From Caenorhabditis remanei (taxonomy: Eukaryota; Nematoda; Chromadorea; Rhabditida; Rhabditidae): 64,000 nucleotides of DNA. Numbering within the stretch: position 1 is the first letter of the stretch; every line of letters begins with the position of its first letter. The stretch spans positions 8,990,001 through 9,054,000 of the forward strand of contig NC_071329.1 of the NCBI RefSeq assembly GCF_010183535.1, given 5' to 3'. A program made the translations under genes and the position numbers. Below, in pieces: positions 22,172 to 33,570 of the stretch. Under the pieces are notes generated by a model. The model was not told the origin of the DNA. It saw only the letters and a program-made list of their open reading frames with translations, and ran no database searches.

Positions 22172-24908
22172 TCATTGAAAAGAAGTGTCCGAGTCTCCGT
22201 TTCCAACCACTTCTTTCTTAGCATCGCCATTTATTGTCACCGGTTTTTCTTCCCATTCGTCATCCGAAGAATCTTTTCTTGCTGCTTTCTTTTCAAGAAG
22301 TTTCTCACGCAGCACAGTTTCGTTTTCATTCTCCTTCTTCTCATTCTTTCTGTCTTCTTTGTCGCGTTTTCTGTCGTGTGATCTACTTCTGCTCCGTTTC
22401 TTCTCTCTCTTACGATCACGTGACTTAGATCGCGACCTTTCTCTTTTTCTATCTCGAGATTTGGATCGACGTTTACGGTCTCGGCTTCTTGATCGTTTTC
22501 TATCCCGGTCTTTGTTATCACGATCTTTATCACGACTGCGACTTCTCTTCTTACGATCCCTGCTCCTACTTCTCTTCCTGTCACGGTCTCGGTCACGACT
22601 TCTCGATCGACGATCACGACTTCGTTTTCTGTCTCTATCACGATCACGGTCTCGGTCGCGTTCACGGTCCCGGTCTCTGTCACGGTCGCGTTCTCGACTA
22701 TCCCGCCTACGCCGCGGAGAGGGCGTACGGCGACGGCGCGGTGAACGAGACCGACGACGATCACGATCATCAGCGCTTCTTCCTAATCTAATAGCTTCTT
22801 CGACTTCCCCTAGAGCTTGCTCGTCTGTTTTTGCTTGAGGTTTAATAATCGGGACACGAGAGTGTTGTATTCTGAAAAAAAGAAGAATATTAAGAGACTT
22901 CTTGCTTGAAACTCACTTCAAGGGGCGTTCTTTGAATTCGAAACCATCATTCTGTAAGGCGTTTGAGACGGAAGCTTGTTGTGAGAATTCGACGTAAGCG
23001 TATGCACATGGAAGGGCATCCGGGCCTGAGGCCATTCTGACGTACATTACCTGAAAGCAAAGTTTATTATAATGCTTGAAATCATTTCTCATTTTTTCAA
23101 TTCTTTACGTTCTACTCGTGGTAATAATGGTCACTATTATCGAGAATAACGAAAGTTGCGATTTGAAGACTGCACGCTCAGAAACAATGCGTTCCCCTAA
23201 AACAGGATCGGCAAAAACTATGCTATGTCGGATTTGTTTCGACTCTGAAACGGTGACAATAGTGTTCGGTTTAGAAAAATGCAATAAATTTCAGGATGCT
23301 GACATCTTAATCAGACCATGTGCATGTAACGGGACAGTCGCATTCGTTCACAACGCATGTTTAGAACGTTGGGTCAGGGCAACTTCCAATATACAGTGCA
23401 CAATATGCCAAAGTGAATTTGAGCTGATTCCAGCTGGACTAAAAGACTGGAAGGATATTTCATTTCCGAGACCACTCTCTGATCTTCCTGAGGATTACAT
23501 GGAATTCGGATGTACCGTTGCATGGATGGTCTACATGCTTCGCTTTGTATATGTCGGTTTACGCTATGGCTCTCGGTCAATGATAGAAAACGTGGACAGT
23601 GCAATTGGAACTGGGACTCTTCGCAGCCTCTGGTGGCTCTCGTTTTGGTTCAATTTTCTATATTATGGAGCCATGAGTTTCGTTTTCTACGAAAAGTGGT
23701 TGCTGGATAATACAATTTTTAAGTTTAAGGACAGGTACGCTTACTGTAGACTTCTCAGAGTCAATTAAAACTGTTTACTCAGATGTGATGATCAATATAG
23801 TCAGCGATCAGTTGCAGAACCTTCCTTGACGAAATCACAGAGAAAGAAATTGAGAAACTGACAAAATGTCTTTGAATTATCCCATCTTTCACAAAGATAA
23901 AACTACAAACCTCTCCAAAATACATGTTGAACATTTCGAGAACTTCTTTTCCGTCGATTCCTTTCGGAAGATTCCCCACGTAGACGGTTCTGCGAATTTC
24001 CTCCACTTTCGAGTAGTCGGTATCAGCTGGCAATGGTGGGTAGGCGGGGAGTCCAAGTTGTTCCAATGTCGGGTCGACTGTAATCAACTGCAAAAATAAG
24101 AAATTACTCAGTCGTCAAACTAACAATAATGATAATGACTATATGGGGCCTCCCGATATCAAAACATGATCAATAATTCTAAGAGTAATTGCTTTCATCC
24201 GACGATGCGCAGCATAGATTGGCGAGGGAACTGAAACTGAAAATTTATCATTCGGCAGTACTAACAAGTTTTTTTGATGATTTTCTGGATTACGCTTTCG
24301 GAACTTTACTGCATTCGTCATTTCAACTTGGTAGTTGCCAGTGGAACTGTAAAATTAACAAGTAACGTCTGTCACCTCCAGACGCTTGTTGGTGAAGAAA
24401 TGGAAACGGTACTCACCACTGAAGTTCCATCTTCTAATTCCTGAACCTTGTTAGTAACGTGTGGGGGTAGCTGCCGTTGACCTGCGGTTGTTGACCCACC
24501 ACTATTGAAAAACGACTCTTCGTCCGGAATGAATTCTGAAAAAATGTTTTGTTACTTCTTCGTGATATTCAGATATACGTACGATTCGGATACGGGAGAC
24601 AAACAATTGCCCGGTCGATGAGAACAGTGTTGGTGAGATGTTGTCCGACCTCGGCGCACCTTTCGTCGTCAAACTTGATAAAAGCAGTTTTCAGTAGGGT
24701 ACTAGCTGTTATATTACCTTCAGATGGATAGATCTGAAAAAAAGGGTTAACCGTAAGTTTTTAACAGCACATCGAAAAATAAACTTACTCTCATTTCCTG
24801 TATTTTTCCGAGATAGTTGAACATGTTGTAGACGTGATCCCTTGTAGCCGCGGTGGAAATGTTGGCCACATGGAGTATTTTATTCTTTTCTTTCTCCTCC
24901 CCAGACAT
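22172..24908 (-). CDS. rsp-7: SR-related splicing factor, SREK1-like
   Basis: Exons 24789-24908, 24583-24733, 24417-24535, 23911-24087, 22917-23050 and 22172-22871 (stop TGA) give 466 residues. RRM1 (ILHVANISTAATRDHVYNMF, then QHLTNTVLIDRAIV) is at the N-terminus and RRM2 (EIRRTVYVGNLPKG) near residue 160. A long RS/RD/RE-rich domain follows from about residue 255 to 420, then an acidic tail. The order and the sequence before RRM2 match human SREK1 (SFRS12), a nuclear regulator of alternative splicing. The last exon is 700 bases of Arg-rich coding sequence. The intron 23051-23910 contains another gene on the opposite strand. The start is the only ATG before RRM1. A minus-strand AATAAA lies at 22000-22005. 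Confidence 0.94.
23127..23861 (+). CDS. RING-CH (MARCH-type) membrane E3 ubiquitin ligase, nested in rsp-7
   Basis: Exons 23127-23252, 23295-23734 and 23783-23861 (stop TGA) give 214 residues. After a short N-terminus comes a C4HC3 RING-CH: CRIC, then CAC, HNACLERW and CTIC. Two hydrophobic stretches follow (around FGCTVAWMVYMLRFVYVG and WWLSFWFNFLYYGAMSFVF), then a basic tail, the arrangement of MARCH ligases that ubiquitinate membrane proteins. A 42-base intron (23253-23294) is also open in frame; removing it restores normal RING-CH spacing. Everything lies inside rsp-7 intron 23051-23910 on the other strand. The start at 23127 is the first in-frame ATG; a later Met before the RING is possible. 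Confidence 0.82.
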
Positions 24909-25449
24909 ATCTACAATAACCAACTTAAATGGAATCATAACGTGCAGAGTGAGAAAAATAAAAACTGAGTGTTTGAAAAATCAATACAGTGCCCACGGTA
25001 TCTTCCTAGCTGAATTATCATTATATTCCATAGTACCAGTTCTAACCAGAATAAGGATATCCGAAACAAAACCTTCTCTTTCTTTTTTCTAATTTGTTAC
25101 CACTCGGCTACTAAAATTCGAAAAAAAAATAGTGCACGCCGCGAGTTGGCAGCATGCCAACCCTTTTCGTTGCGAGACCCATAACCCGCCAACCCAACGT
25201 GCGTCTTCTTTTTAGGCCTTTTCGAAAAAAGTCTCTTGGTTTCCATAGTCTTTTTTTTGTTTTCCCAACATAATTGAGGAAAATTTTGAAAATGTATTAT
25301 TGGAAACATTAAAAAATATTATTTTTAAAGTGAAAGGAACTTCCAAATTAAGAAAAATGTCTTATTTTTGAACCTACTTTTGATTTTCTTCTCTGCGTAT
25401 TCATCTCAAGCTACTAATCTCAACTTTCTTATTACAGAAAAGAAGAAAA
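24909..25449. promoter_or_regulatory. Divergent promoter of rsp-7 and snu-13
   Basis: 541 bases separate the two opposite start codons. A perfect palindrome, GTTGGCA-GCA-TGCCAAC, lies at 25145-25161, followed by GCGAGACCC and a GC-rich patch to about 25205. A TTATTACAG acceptor 12 bases before the snu-13 ATG is a likely trans-splice site. Confidence 0.6.
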
Positions 25450-25952
25450 ATGGCCGATGATGGAGTCAATCCGAAGGCCTTCCCACTGGCCGATACCAAC
25501 TTGTCTCAAAAGCTCATGGATCTCGTCCAACAAGCAATGAACTACAAGCAGCTCAAGAAGGGAGCTAATGAGGCAACTAAGACTCTCAACAGAGGAATCG
25601 CCGAGGTTAGTTATCGAATTTCTATATTGTGTAATCACATGATATTGAAATGGTGCTCATTAACTGATTACAGGTCATCGTCATGGCTGCTGACGCTGAG
25701 CCGTTGGAGATTCTTCTCCATTTGCCACTTCTCTGCGAGGACAAGAACGTTCCATACGTTTTCGTTCGTGTAAGTTGTAAGAAATTAGCTGCATTTTCTC
25801 ATTTTTTTTGTTTTCAGAGCAAGGCTGCTCTTGGACGCGCTTGCGGAGTCACTCGTCCGGTTATCGCTGCTTCTATCACTCAAAACGAAGGATCTCAGCT
25901 CAAATCTCAAATTCAGAAAATTAAGGAGGACGTCGAGAAACTTCTCATCTAA
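25450..25952 (+). CDS. snu-13: SNU13/NHP2L1 (15.5K) RNA-binding protein
   Basis: Exons 25450-25605, 25674-25769 and 25818-25952 (stop TAA) give 128 residues, the same length as human NHP2L1. It is an L7Ae-family protein that binds kink-turns in U4 snRNA and box C/D snoRNAs, acting in the U4/U6.U5 tri-snRNP and in rRNA 2'-O-methylation. The family signature is clear: [13 protein letters not shown], then [20 protein letters not shown] and [18 protein letters not shown]. The start follows a short leader after a likely trans-splice acceptor. It is transcribed away from rsp-7, also a splicing factor, across a shared 541-base region. Confidence 0.97.
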
Positions 25953-26404
25953 TTCTTGTTCTCTCACTGTTGTTCTGTTGATTGTTGTTATATATTATCC
26001 AACCATTGTTTTTGTTGTCTGAATTTGCAAAATTTATTTTTCCTCAAAAATGAACATTTCTGCGAACCATGTTTTCTGTTATCATAACCTACAATCGACT
26101 ACACTGTTCTAAAGTGTATCTTGGACACGGACAAGTACTTCATTGGCAGTGATGCGAGTAAATAAACCTCCCGGAACCGGATTCCACTCACTGTTGCTTT
26201 CTAATTCGACCCCTCTTGCCCATTTCTCTAACTTTGCCTTGCTAATTCTTTCACACGTACGCCATCGCAATTCAATAGGACGCAAAAAAGAAACCGCTGA
26301 TAACTACAGGGAGTCGCTTCCTTCACGCAGAGACGGTTCTGGCGAGCGCCGCCTTCCTCGTCGTGTGCTCTGTCTGCATTTCTCTCCGTTCCACGAGTGA
26401 CGAA
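25953..26404. other. Intergenic region
   Basis: 3' UTR of snu-13 and upstream region of the LACT gene. The part 26290-26400 is GC-richer and may be 5' UTR. No separate gene is seen. Confidence 0.5.
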
Positions 26405-28800
26405 ATGTACGCGTCTTCGTCTATCTTCAAACTGTTCCTAGCCGCAGCTCTTGTATCCGTTGTATATCGCTTTGTGTGTGATAGATTGTATTCAAATCAC
26501 AAATCGGATGTTAGCGGCACCGTCGACGAAAGATTCGAAAGAGTTCGGGAAGTTTTTAAGTAAGTTTAACCGATAGAAGTCGCTTCTGCACTTTTTACGA
26601 GTGAAGTTTATATTTGACTGAACTGAACTGCATGTGGAGTTGTGTCTATTTACTTGGCAAACAGTGAGGTCTCTGCTATACTTGCTCTCTTTTCACTTTT
26701 TTTCTGAAGACTTGAGAAAATTCTAGCTTTTCAGAAAGAACTTCGAGAATGGTTGGGAAATCGAAGGTTCAGCGTTTGCAGTATTTGTAGATGGAAAGAA
26801 GGTTGTTGATCTGTGGGGAGGATATGCAGACAAACAAGCAGCCAGAAAATGGGCAGAAGTAAGTTATTTTATGCTGAAAGCTGACTTCTCTACTTCTGAT
26901 CATAAAATTCGTTTCAACCTTCCGTACTTTGCCCTCATTTCGCATAATTTATCTTTTTAATAGTGCTCACACATCTATTTTCTATCGTTAGAATGATACC
27001 AAACCATATGAACTGATATCGTGCATTGATATCAATTTGCCTCGATTTTTTTGGTTCCTTCTGGAAAGAAAAACAAATAAAACGACGAATTGTGACTTAA
27101 CCAAACTGAGAGACACAAAACACTGTTCCAGGACACAATAACTGTGACGTTCTCGACGACAAAAGCAGCAGCAGCGTTGGCAGTAGCATTACTTTATGAA
27201 CAAGGTAGACTGCGATACGATGATCCAGTGTCCAAATACTGGCCAGGATTTGGAACTCATGGACGTGATAATGTCACCATCCAGATGGCTCTCTCACACA
27301 TGGTAAGTCAATATCCCAATGTTTTGAAACGAAACGTTTTGAATTCAGTCTGGAATGGCGTGGTTCGACACTCCAATCACTGAAGAAATCGCTGCTGACC
27401 ATGACCAAATGAGGAAAATCATTGAAAATGAAGAACCGAAATGGGCTCCAGGAACAAAAACAGGATATCATGCCTACACCTATGGATGGCTTGTTGATCA
27501 AATTGTCAGACATACAGATGGGAGAAAACGAGGAATCGGTCAATTTTTCAGAGAAGAAATCGCCACGAAACTCGGTTTGTTGGGACTTAAACAACAACGG
27601 AAATTCATTAAACTCTTTCAGAAGTTGACTATCATATCGGACTCCCACTCTCCGAGCAACATCGAGTTGCACGAATCAGTACTCCAAATATGCTCAATAG
27701 ACTAGATGAGATGTGGACGGATGTCCGTGTTGTCAAGTACATGAAGTCTCTGATAAAATTGATGACGGTATGTGTATTGGTCTTGTCCTTGAAACAAACC
27801 CATTTATCAAAGTAAACTGTTCCGGTCCTCATTTTTCACACCGGGAGTCCGCAACAATCAAAAACCATCTCCTTTTCATTCCGGTACTTATTCTTATCAC
27901 CAATCATATGACTCTGGAGAAGAAAAAAGCGGAAATAAGAACTTTTTGCATCTCAAAAACTAGACATTAGTCTAAAAAAGAACGTCATTACAGGATCATC
28001 CACTCGCCCACATTGTGAAGAATCCATCATGGCTCGAAGCAGTTTCGAGATGCACAATAAACAATCCAGACTATCATCGGTATGTGATCTATCACTTTCT
28101 TTTTTCCTATTCAATCAATTTTATTTTAGACTCGAGCAGGCCGCCGCGCTCGGAATGGGAAATGCTCGTTCACTTGCTTCGCTGTTTGACAAAGTATGTA
28201 TTTTTGATATATGTGAATGTGCAGCTTCTTTCATTTCTTTCTTTTCCACTCCCTGCTTATCAACTGAAACAATGTTATCAGGCAAGGCGGCTGTCTGAAA
28301 AAGTTGAGCCGAGAGGTGATTGTGGAGAAGAGAAAAAAACGAGAAAAAAGAAGAGAAGAACAAAAACTATAATAATCGGCTGAAACAAATAAGAGGATTT
28401 CCAGGTAAACCGAGGACAGCTCGTGAACCAGGCTACATTGAATACGATTAGTAAACCGTTCGTCAATGAAAGTGATTTCATCTTTGATGATACAGTGGCA
28501 AAAGGACACGGATTCTTCCATCTGCCAATTAACAGAGCTGGAGTGAGTAAATTGTCAGAGACAAAACAGATTTTATGAAATACACTTTTTCTGCAATATT
28601 TTCATTTTTGAAAATTTCAGACCCAATTTGGATTTGGTCACACTGGTCATGGATGTCAAATGGTTATCACTGATCTCAAGAATCGAGTCACTATTGCCTA
28701 TGTCACGAACGGGTTGAAAACTGGGCTTTATGACTTGTGCAGGACGTATTGGGGATTGCAGACTTCAGTTTACGATGTCATCGAACAGATTAATAATTAA
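26405..28800 (+). CDS. Beta-lactamase domain-containing (LACT family) protein
   Basis: Nine exons: 26405-26559, 26735-26858, 27132-27302, 27349-27574, 27622-27767, 27994-28079, 28130-28193, 28405-28542, 28621-28800 (stop TAA); 429 residues. The N-terminus is a signal anchor (FKLFLAAALVSVVYRFV). The serine beta-lactamase/PBP-like fold is shown by FSTTK (residues 100-104, the SxxK nucleophile and Lys), a Tyr motif GYHAYTYGW near residue 190, and HTGHG (377-381, the KTG-equivalent). The family is related to LACTB and bacterial class C/EstB esterases, so a hydrolase or peptidase activity is likely, but the substrate is unknown. From memory the C. elegans gene next to snu-13 is one of the lact genes, possibly lact-3; I leave the symbol blank. 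Confidence 0.92.
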
Positions 28801-29253
28801 CCTGTTTTTCATACTTTTTTTTAGTTAGCCGATTAGTTCAAAGTATTTTATTTTATTTATCTTTTTTCTTGCTTTCGTTTTCAGTCCCAGTTTTCCTTCT
28901 CCACTTTCCCGCGTGTTCTTTGTACAGTGATATTCAGTTTACATCAGTTCCCACCCGTTTCTATGTTTTATCATTCCATGCTCCATCATCCCTCCCCCAG
29001 TGTCTGTTCTCTATGTTGAAGCTCCGTGGCAAACAAACCTACCGTGTGAATACTTGAATGCATATTTATGAGCTTGATTATTGCCCACTAATAAACCACA
29101 TCCGATTCAATCTGCATCATGTTTTCTGCACACTACACGCAACCGGGTGCCAGGTGGTCACTCTCCGTTGCCATTGACAACTGGCCTTGAGCCAAATGGC
29201 CGCGCGGAAATAGGAAGCAGCAGCAGCTCTCCTCGCTGTAGGAGAGAGGGAAA
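28801..29253. other. Intergenic region, nphp-1 promoter
   Basis: 3' UTR of the LACT gene and promoter of nphp-1. It contains the candidate X-box annotated separately; nothing else is recognised. Confidence 0.5.
29167..29181 (+). promoter_or_regulatory. Candidate RFX/DAF-19 X-box
   Basis: GTTGCC-ATT-GACAAC is an inverted repeat of RFX half-sites 73 bases upstream of the nphp-1 ATG. The usual nematode X-box has a 2-base spacer and this one has 3, within the broader range described for RFX factors. Ciliary genes such as nphp-1 are typical DAF-19 targets. Confidence 0.6.
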
Positions 29254-32040
29254 ATGTCCTTATTTGGAAGCATTCTAAGCCTCCAGGATGCCATAAATCG
29301 ATTGCCGCAATTTGAACATCAGGTGAGGCCAAACATGCAAAGAAGAAGCCACAAAAAGTATACTAATTTTAGATAAATAAATTAGAGAAGGATAAAAACC
29401 AAGCGTCATCAAGAGCCAGTTTCAGAAATAACTTTGTGAGACAGTGCCAGGATTTGCATAGACAGGTTTGCCTTCTTTAACAAATTAAGAGTATTTTGAA
29501 ATGAATTTTTTTCTGATTACTCCTATTTCTCTTTTGAAAGTTGCAAATTTCACTCTTTTCGAGAAAAAAACGAATTAATTGAAAGAGGGAAACAAAAAAC
29601 TGTAAAATTGAGAAGTCTTAATTTATTTCCAGCTCGACGACCATCGTAATCGAATCGAAAAAGTACGAAACGAAGGTGCTTACAAGAAAGAGAATACACT
29701 AGAACAAGTGGATAAATTGAAAGAACGATTGACTTTGATTTGCCCAGAAAAAGAACAAACATCCATTTCTTTGAGGTATTTTGAACATTTCTCAGTATTT
29801 GCCAATTTAGAATAATTTATTTTCCAGTGTTGACTCACAATCAGAAGAAGAAAAACCAAAACCACCGAAATTGGAATCAATTGACAGAAGAAAAAGCGTG
29901 ATGTATGATGATTCCGAAGATGATTCAGATAATGATTCACAAATCATCGAAACAGATGTTCAACTCGAGGAACCGACTCCCGTTCCTGTTTCAACTTCAA
30001 CTACAGTACCACCTCCTCAACCTAGACCGAGGCAACCAATAGCTATAACGGCTCCAGCAATGACTGAAAGAGAGAAAATTGACAATGAAATAGCGAGTCT
30101 TCAGAATCCAACTGGAGGAGATTCATCAGGAGTAATGGAACCAGTTGTTGTTCAGGGAAACGTATTTATGGCATTTGAAGATTGGGATCCAGAAGCAGAA
30201 GGAGATTTGAAATTGATTAAAGGGAAAAGATATCGAATCACTCAAACAAGAGCCGATGGATGGTGGACTGCGTTGGATGAGAATGGACAGAGAGGACTGG
30301 TTCCGAAGACTTATTTACAGCATGTCAAGGATAAACCGAAGACTATGGTACGATAAGGTTTTTCAAAATAATTTCTAATTTTTCCCATTTTCCAGCCATC
30401 CAAAGTATCCAGTCGACTCGGAGTTCGTGATTCAGTGATTGCCTTAACCACAACTACAACTCCGAAAAGAAGAGAAGACAAGAAATCAGTTCCTCAAAGT
30501 GAATGTCTTGGGAAGGCATTTGATGACGATGTTCATATCTCATTGGTTTGTCATATGGCTCCACGACTCTCCACATCTAATATCGGATTCCATGATCTCT
30601 TTTGGAGTCATGACAAGGATCAAGTATTCAAACGAACCATCCACATCTCAAAGATTATTCGTCTTGTAAGATTTGAGAAAATGCCTTTAATTGAGCACAA
30701 AGCATTGGTTCGACTGGCTCTAGTCGATATCACCAACCCAAAATCTACTCAAGTTGTGAGCAATGTCCATACTCTCGTGCCACGTGTCAAGTCTTCTACG
30801 TGGTTTTTCGAGAAAAAAGAGAGTAACACTAGAAGTTGCATTGAATTCTCTGACTTTGTGCTTCGTTCCAATTACAGTTCTCCCACTGTTGTCCTAGTCA
30901 TCGAAGCTTCTCATATCGTGAAAACTCCAGTTGGATTCGAAGAAAAAAGTCTGGGTCATACATATCTTCGTCTTATAATTGATGATAAAGCGGTTCCAAG
31001 TCGAACGAATGTTTTGTATTTGGACGATGAAATTATGTCAAAAATGAAGATGCCAGAGGCATCGAAAAGAAGAGTTCTCGTTCAAGTGATGGATGTGCCA
31101 AAAGACAAAATATCATATGTTGAGTGAGTATTTCTCGATTCTATTGGCATTTCATATCATGAATCATTCCAGTTCATTGCCTGACGTCATCGTTTTCAAC
31201 GCTCTCTATTTACCATTCTTCCATTTTTACCGTCGAAGAGCAGGAACCATTTTGATAAGAGACAATAAGAATCCATTGAGTGCTGGTAGGTCATGAAGTC
31301 AATTCAAAGTTGTGAGGAGAGGGGACGTAAGAATCAGAAAGATATTCAACTTTCTGTTGTTCTGTAACAAAACAACTATCTTAATCTTTGAAATTGTATC
31401 AATTGTTGGACGTTCTTAATTAGACCAATTTTCAACACTAAAGCTCTGGTTTGCAGTCATGACAGTATAGAAATAGGTTATTTTCAAAAAAAAGTTGTCA
31501 CAGTTTCTCTCCTAACCCCCAAAAACAATCTTGAATTGGTATGTCACACTTAAATTTTTAAGAATTTGTATCGGATCCTCTTCTATCAGTATTCCCTTTC
31601 ATCTGCGATCAACATGACATTATGGATGTAATGCTAAAACTTTGGAAAACAAAAAAGAAGATTCTTGCAAAGAAAAACGAAGCTGAACAGACTGCCGAAT
31701 TCTTTCAAACCTTTATACACACTGCCTTCTTTATTCAAGGAATTCAAATGATTTCTTATGATGTCAAAGACGATACGATACTAGAGATCAGGCGGGAGGT
31801 TGAGTTATCTATCTAAATTTTTCATAGTAACTCAATTTTTTCAGACAATTCTCCCAATAATCGAATCACTAAACAAGGGACTTTTCAAGCAGTTCATTGC
31901 AAATCAAAAGTGTCGTCCTGTTAATATTCTTGATTATTCTTTGGATCTTTTAGGTTCACATTCTATTGATTGATTAAATTGTTTCAGAACATAAAACTGT
32001 TGATACGAAATATTTTATTCACACAATAAATCCAAGTTGA
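29254..32040 (+). CDS. nphp-1: Nephrocystin-1, ciliary transition zone protein
   Basis: Nine exons: 29254-29322, 29373-29465, 29633-29775, 29828-30347, 30396-31123, 31173-31285, 31563-31798, 31845-31953, 31988-32040 (stop TGA); 687 residues. An N-terminal charged helical region (NRIEKVRNEGAYKKENTLEQ) is followed by an acidic and Pro-rich linker, an SH3 domain at about 208-270 (FMAFEDWDPEAEGDLKL, DGWWTALDENGQRGLVP) and a long C-terminal nephrocystin homology region (FHDLFWSHDKDQVFKRTIH and onward). This is the NPHP1 architecture; the protein acts with NPHP-4 at the transition zone of sensory cilia. The poly(A)-like AATAAA at 32026-32031 lies inside the last codons. A candidate X-box lies just upstream. 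Confidence 0.93.
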
Positions 32041-32160
32041 CGATTTCTCAAAATCACACCCTCATCAGGTATTCCCTTTGAAAAACCTCCAGAAAAAAAA
32101 ACGATCATAATATTTTGTGAATTTTCGAGGAGGGTGCGGTTTTTGGAAATCTACGAGTAC

Positions 32161-33147
32161 CTAGATTGACGTATCAGATGGAGATGGAGAGGCAGCGCTT
32201 GAAGTCCCTTCCGCTCCAGTGCTTCCAGCAGGGAGTGTGGATCCAGTGAATGAAACCGTGCTGATTGGTGCATCAGTACTGCCTCCTGATACGGTACTTA
32301 CGTCATCGGTTGATGGGTTTCCAGTTGTTGAAGGAGCGATTTGAGTGGTGGATGGAACAACTGGAGGAGTGAAACAGGTATAACTGGATGCATTGTTTTG
32401 TTTGAAACAGTCAATTGAGTTGTAAAGAAGGGTAGCAGTGGTGTTGGCGTTGTTGGAAGAAGCGAGAAGATCTGAAAATTATGTTTGTATTAAAAACGCA
32501 GTGTTTCAGTTTACCTGATGTATTCTGTGCAGCAACATTGACACTGCCATTCAGAAGCTGAGCTTGAGCAAATACCGGAGCATAGCTGTCATCAAATTTC
32601 TGAAAACCATATCATTGAACAAAAACTCAGTTATTTTTAGTTCGTACAGAAGTGAAATTGGCTGATCCAGAGTCACTAAAACTGGTGATTGTACTGTTTA
32701 AGGCAGTGATACTCGAGGCAATTGTCTGCACTTCGGCACTCAATGTTTTTTCGTCAATAAACTGAGCAACTTCCTGAAGATAAAAATGATTTGAAGAAAT
32801 GTATTTACCACCCGAATTTACCTTTGGAACGACGAGTTGGAAAGTACATTTTCCATTTTGACATCCGTAGTTGAAGGATGAATCGAATCCGATTACAACG
32901 GCTGGAACAAACAAGAGAAACAGTAACTGCATCTGAAAAATAACCGTATTTCGGAAAAGTAAAAGTAGAAGAAGAGAGAGAGAAGAAGCATGCAGTATTA
33001 GCACGGTAGTGGCTGAAAATGGAAGGGGCGTTGGTTGGTGGCGCCGATTAAGATAATAAATCATTCAATTTGAAACTGATAACATGAGTGGAAGGAGAAG
33101 GAAAAATGAGAGAGAAGTGAGCTACTTACGACATTGAATGCTTTCAT
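32161..33147 (-). CDS. Secreted Ser/Thr-rich protein, nematode-type
   Basis: Exons 33130-33147, 32822-32932, 32648-32773, 32515-32599 and 32161-32471 (stop TAG) give 216 residues. The first exon encodes only MKAFNV and joins in phase 0 to a hydrophobic signal peptide (MQLLFLLFVPAVVIGF); translation could also start at that second Met. The chain has a small Cys pair (YGCQNGKCTF), a middle helical part (EVAQFIDEKTLSAEVQTI) with N-glycosylation sequons, another Cys pair (SIDCFKQNNASSYTCF) and a long Ser/Thr/Pro/Gly tail typical of O-glycosylated linkers. No known family was recognised. It lies 423 bases downstream of the prominin gene on the same strand and converges on nphp-1 (stop codons about 120 bases apart). 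Confidence 0.8.
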
Positions 33148-33570
33148 TTGGTGGAATCTGGGAGAGGCAAAGGTATTCTGGAATGTGGAAGAATTTGCAG
33201 TTTTGAAAAAACAGTTTTTTGTGGATTCTTTTTTTTTTAAAAACCATTCCCTTAGCAATTAGAAAATCAATCAGATCAACTTAGTGAACACGTCAGAATC
33301 CTTAGTGATACTATTTCAGACAGTTAGAACATTCTACAGTTAGAACTAGAACTGATCGAAACTATATGTTTAATTCTAAATGTCTTCTTTTAGAGTCTGT
33401 TCATAACTTAGCAGATAACTTTGCAATCGTTCCATGATTACTTGATTAGAAATCATTGAAATGAGATCTCTTCTAATGTATTGAAGAAGTGGGAGAATGT
33501 CAAAACATAAAGCAACAAAAAATGGAATGTACAGAAGTCGAATAAAAACAAAAAATATAAAAATAAATTA

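Noticed and set aside
22185..22838. Plus-strand frame of 217 codons rich in Ser/Arg/Leu
   Set aside because: It is the antisense shadow of the rsp-7 RS domain.
24139..24321. Minus-strand frame between rsp-7 exons (possible extra exon)
   Set aside because: Joining it in the phase set by the previous exon meets a stop after seven codons, while direct joining of 24417 to 24087 gives a continuous SREK1-like protein.
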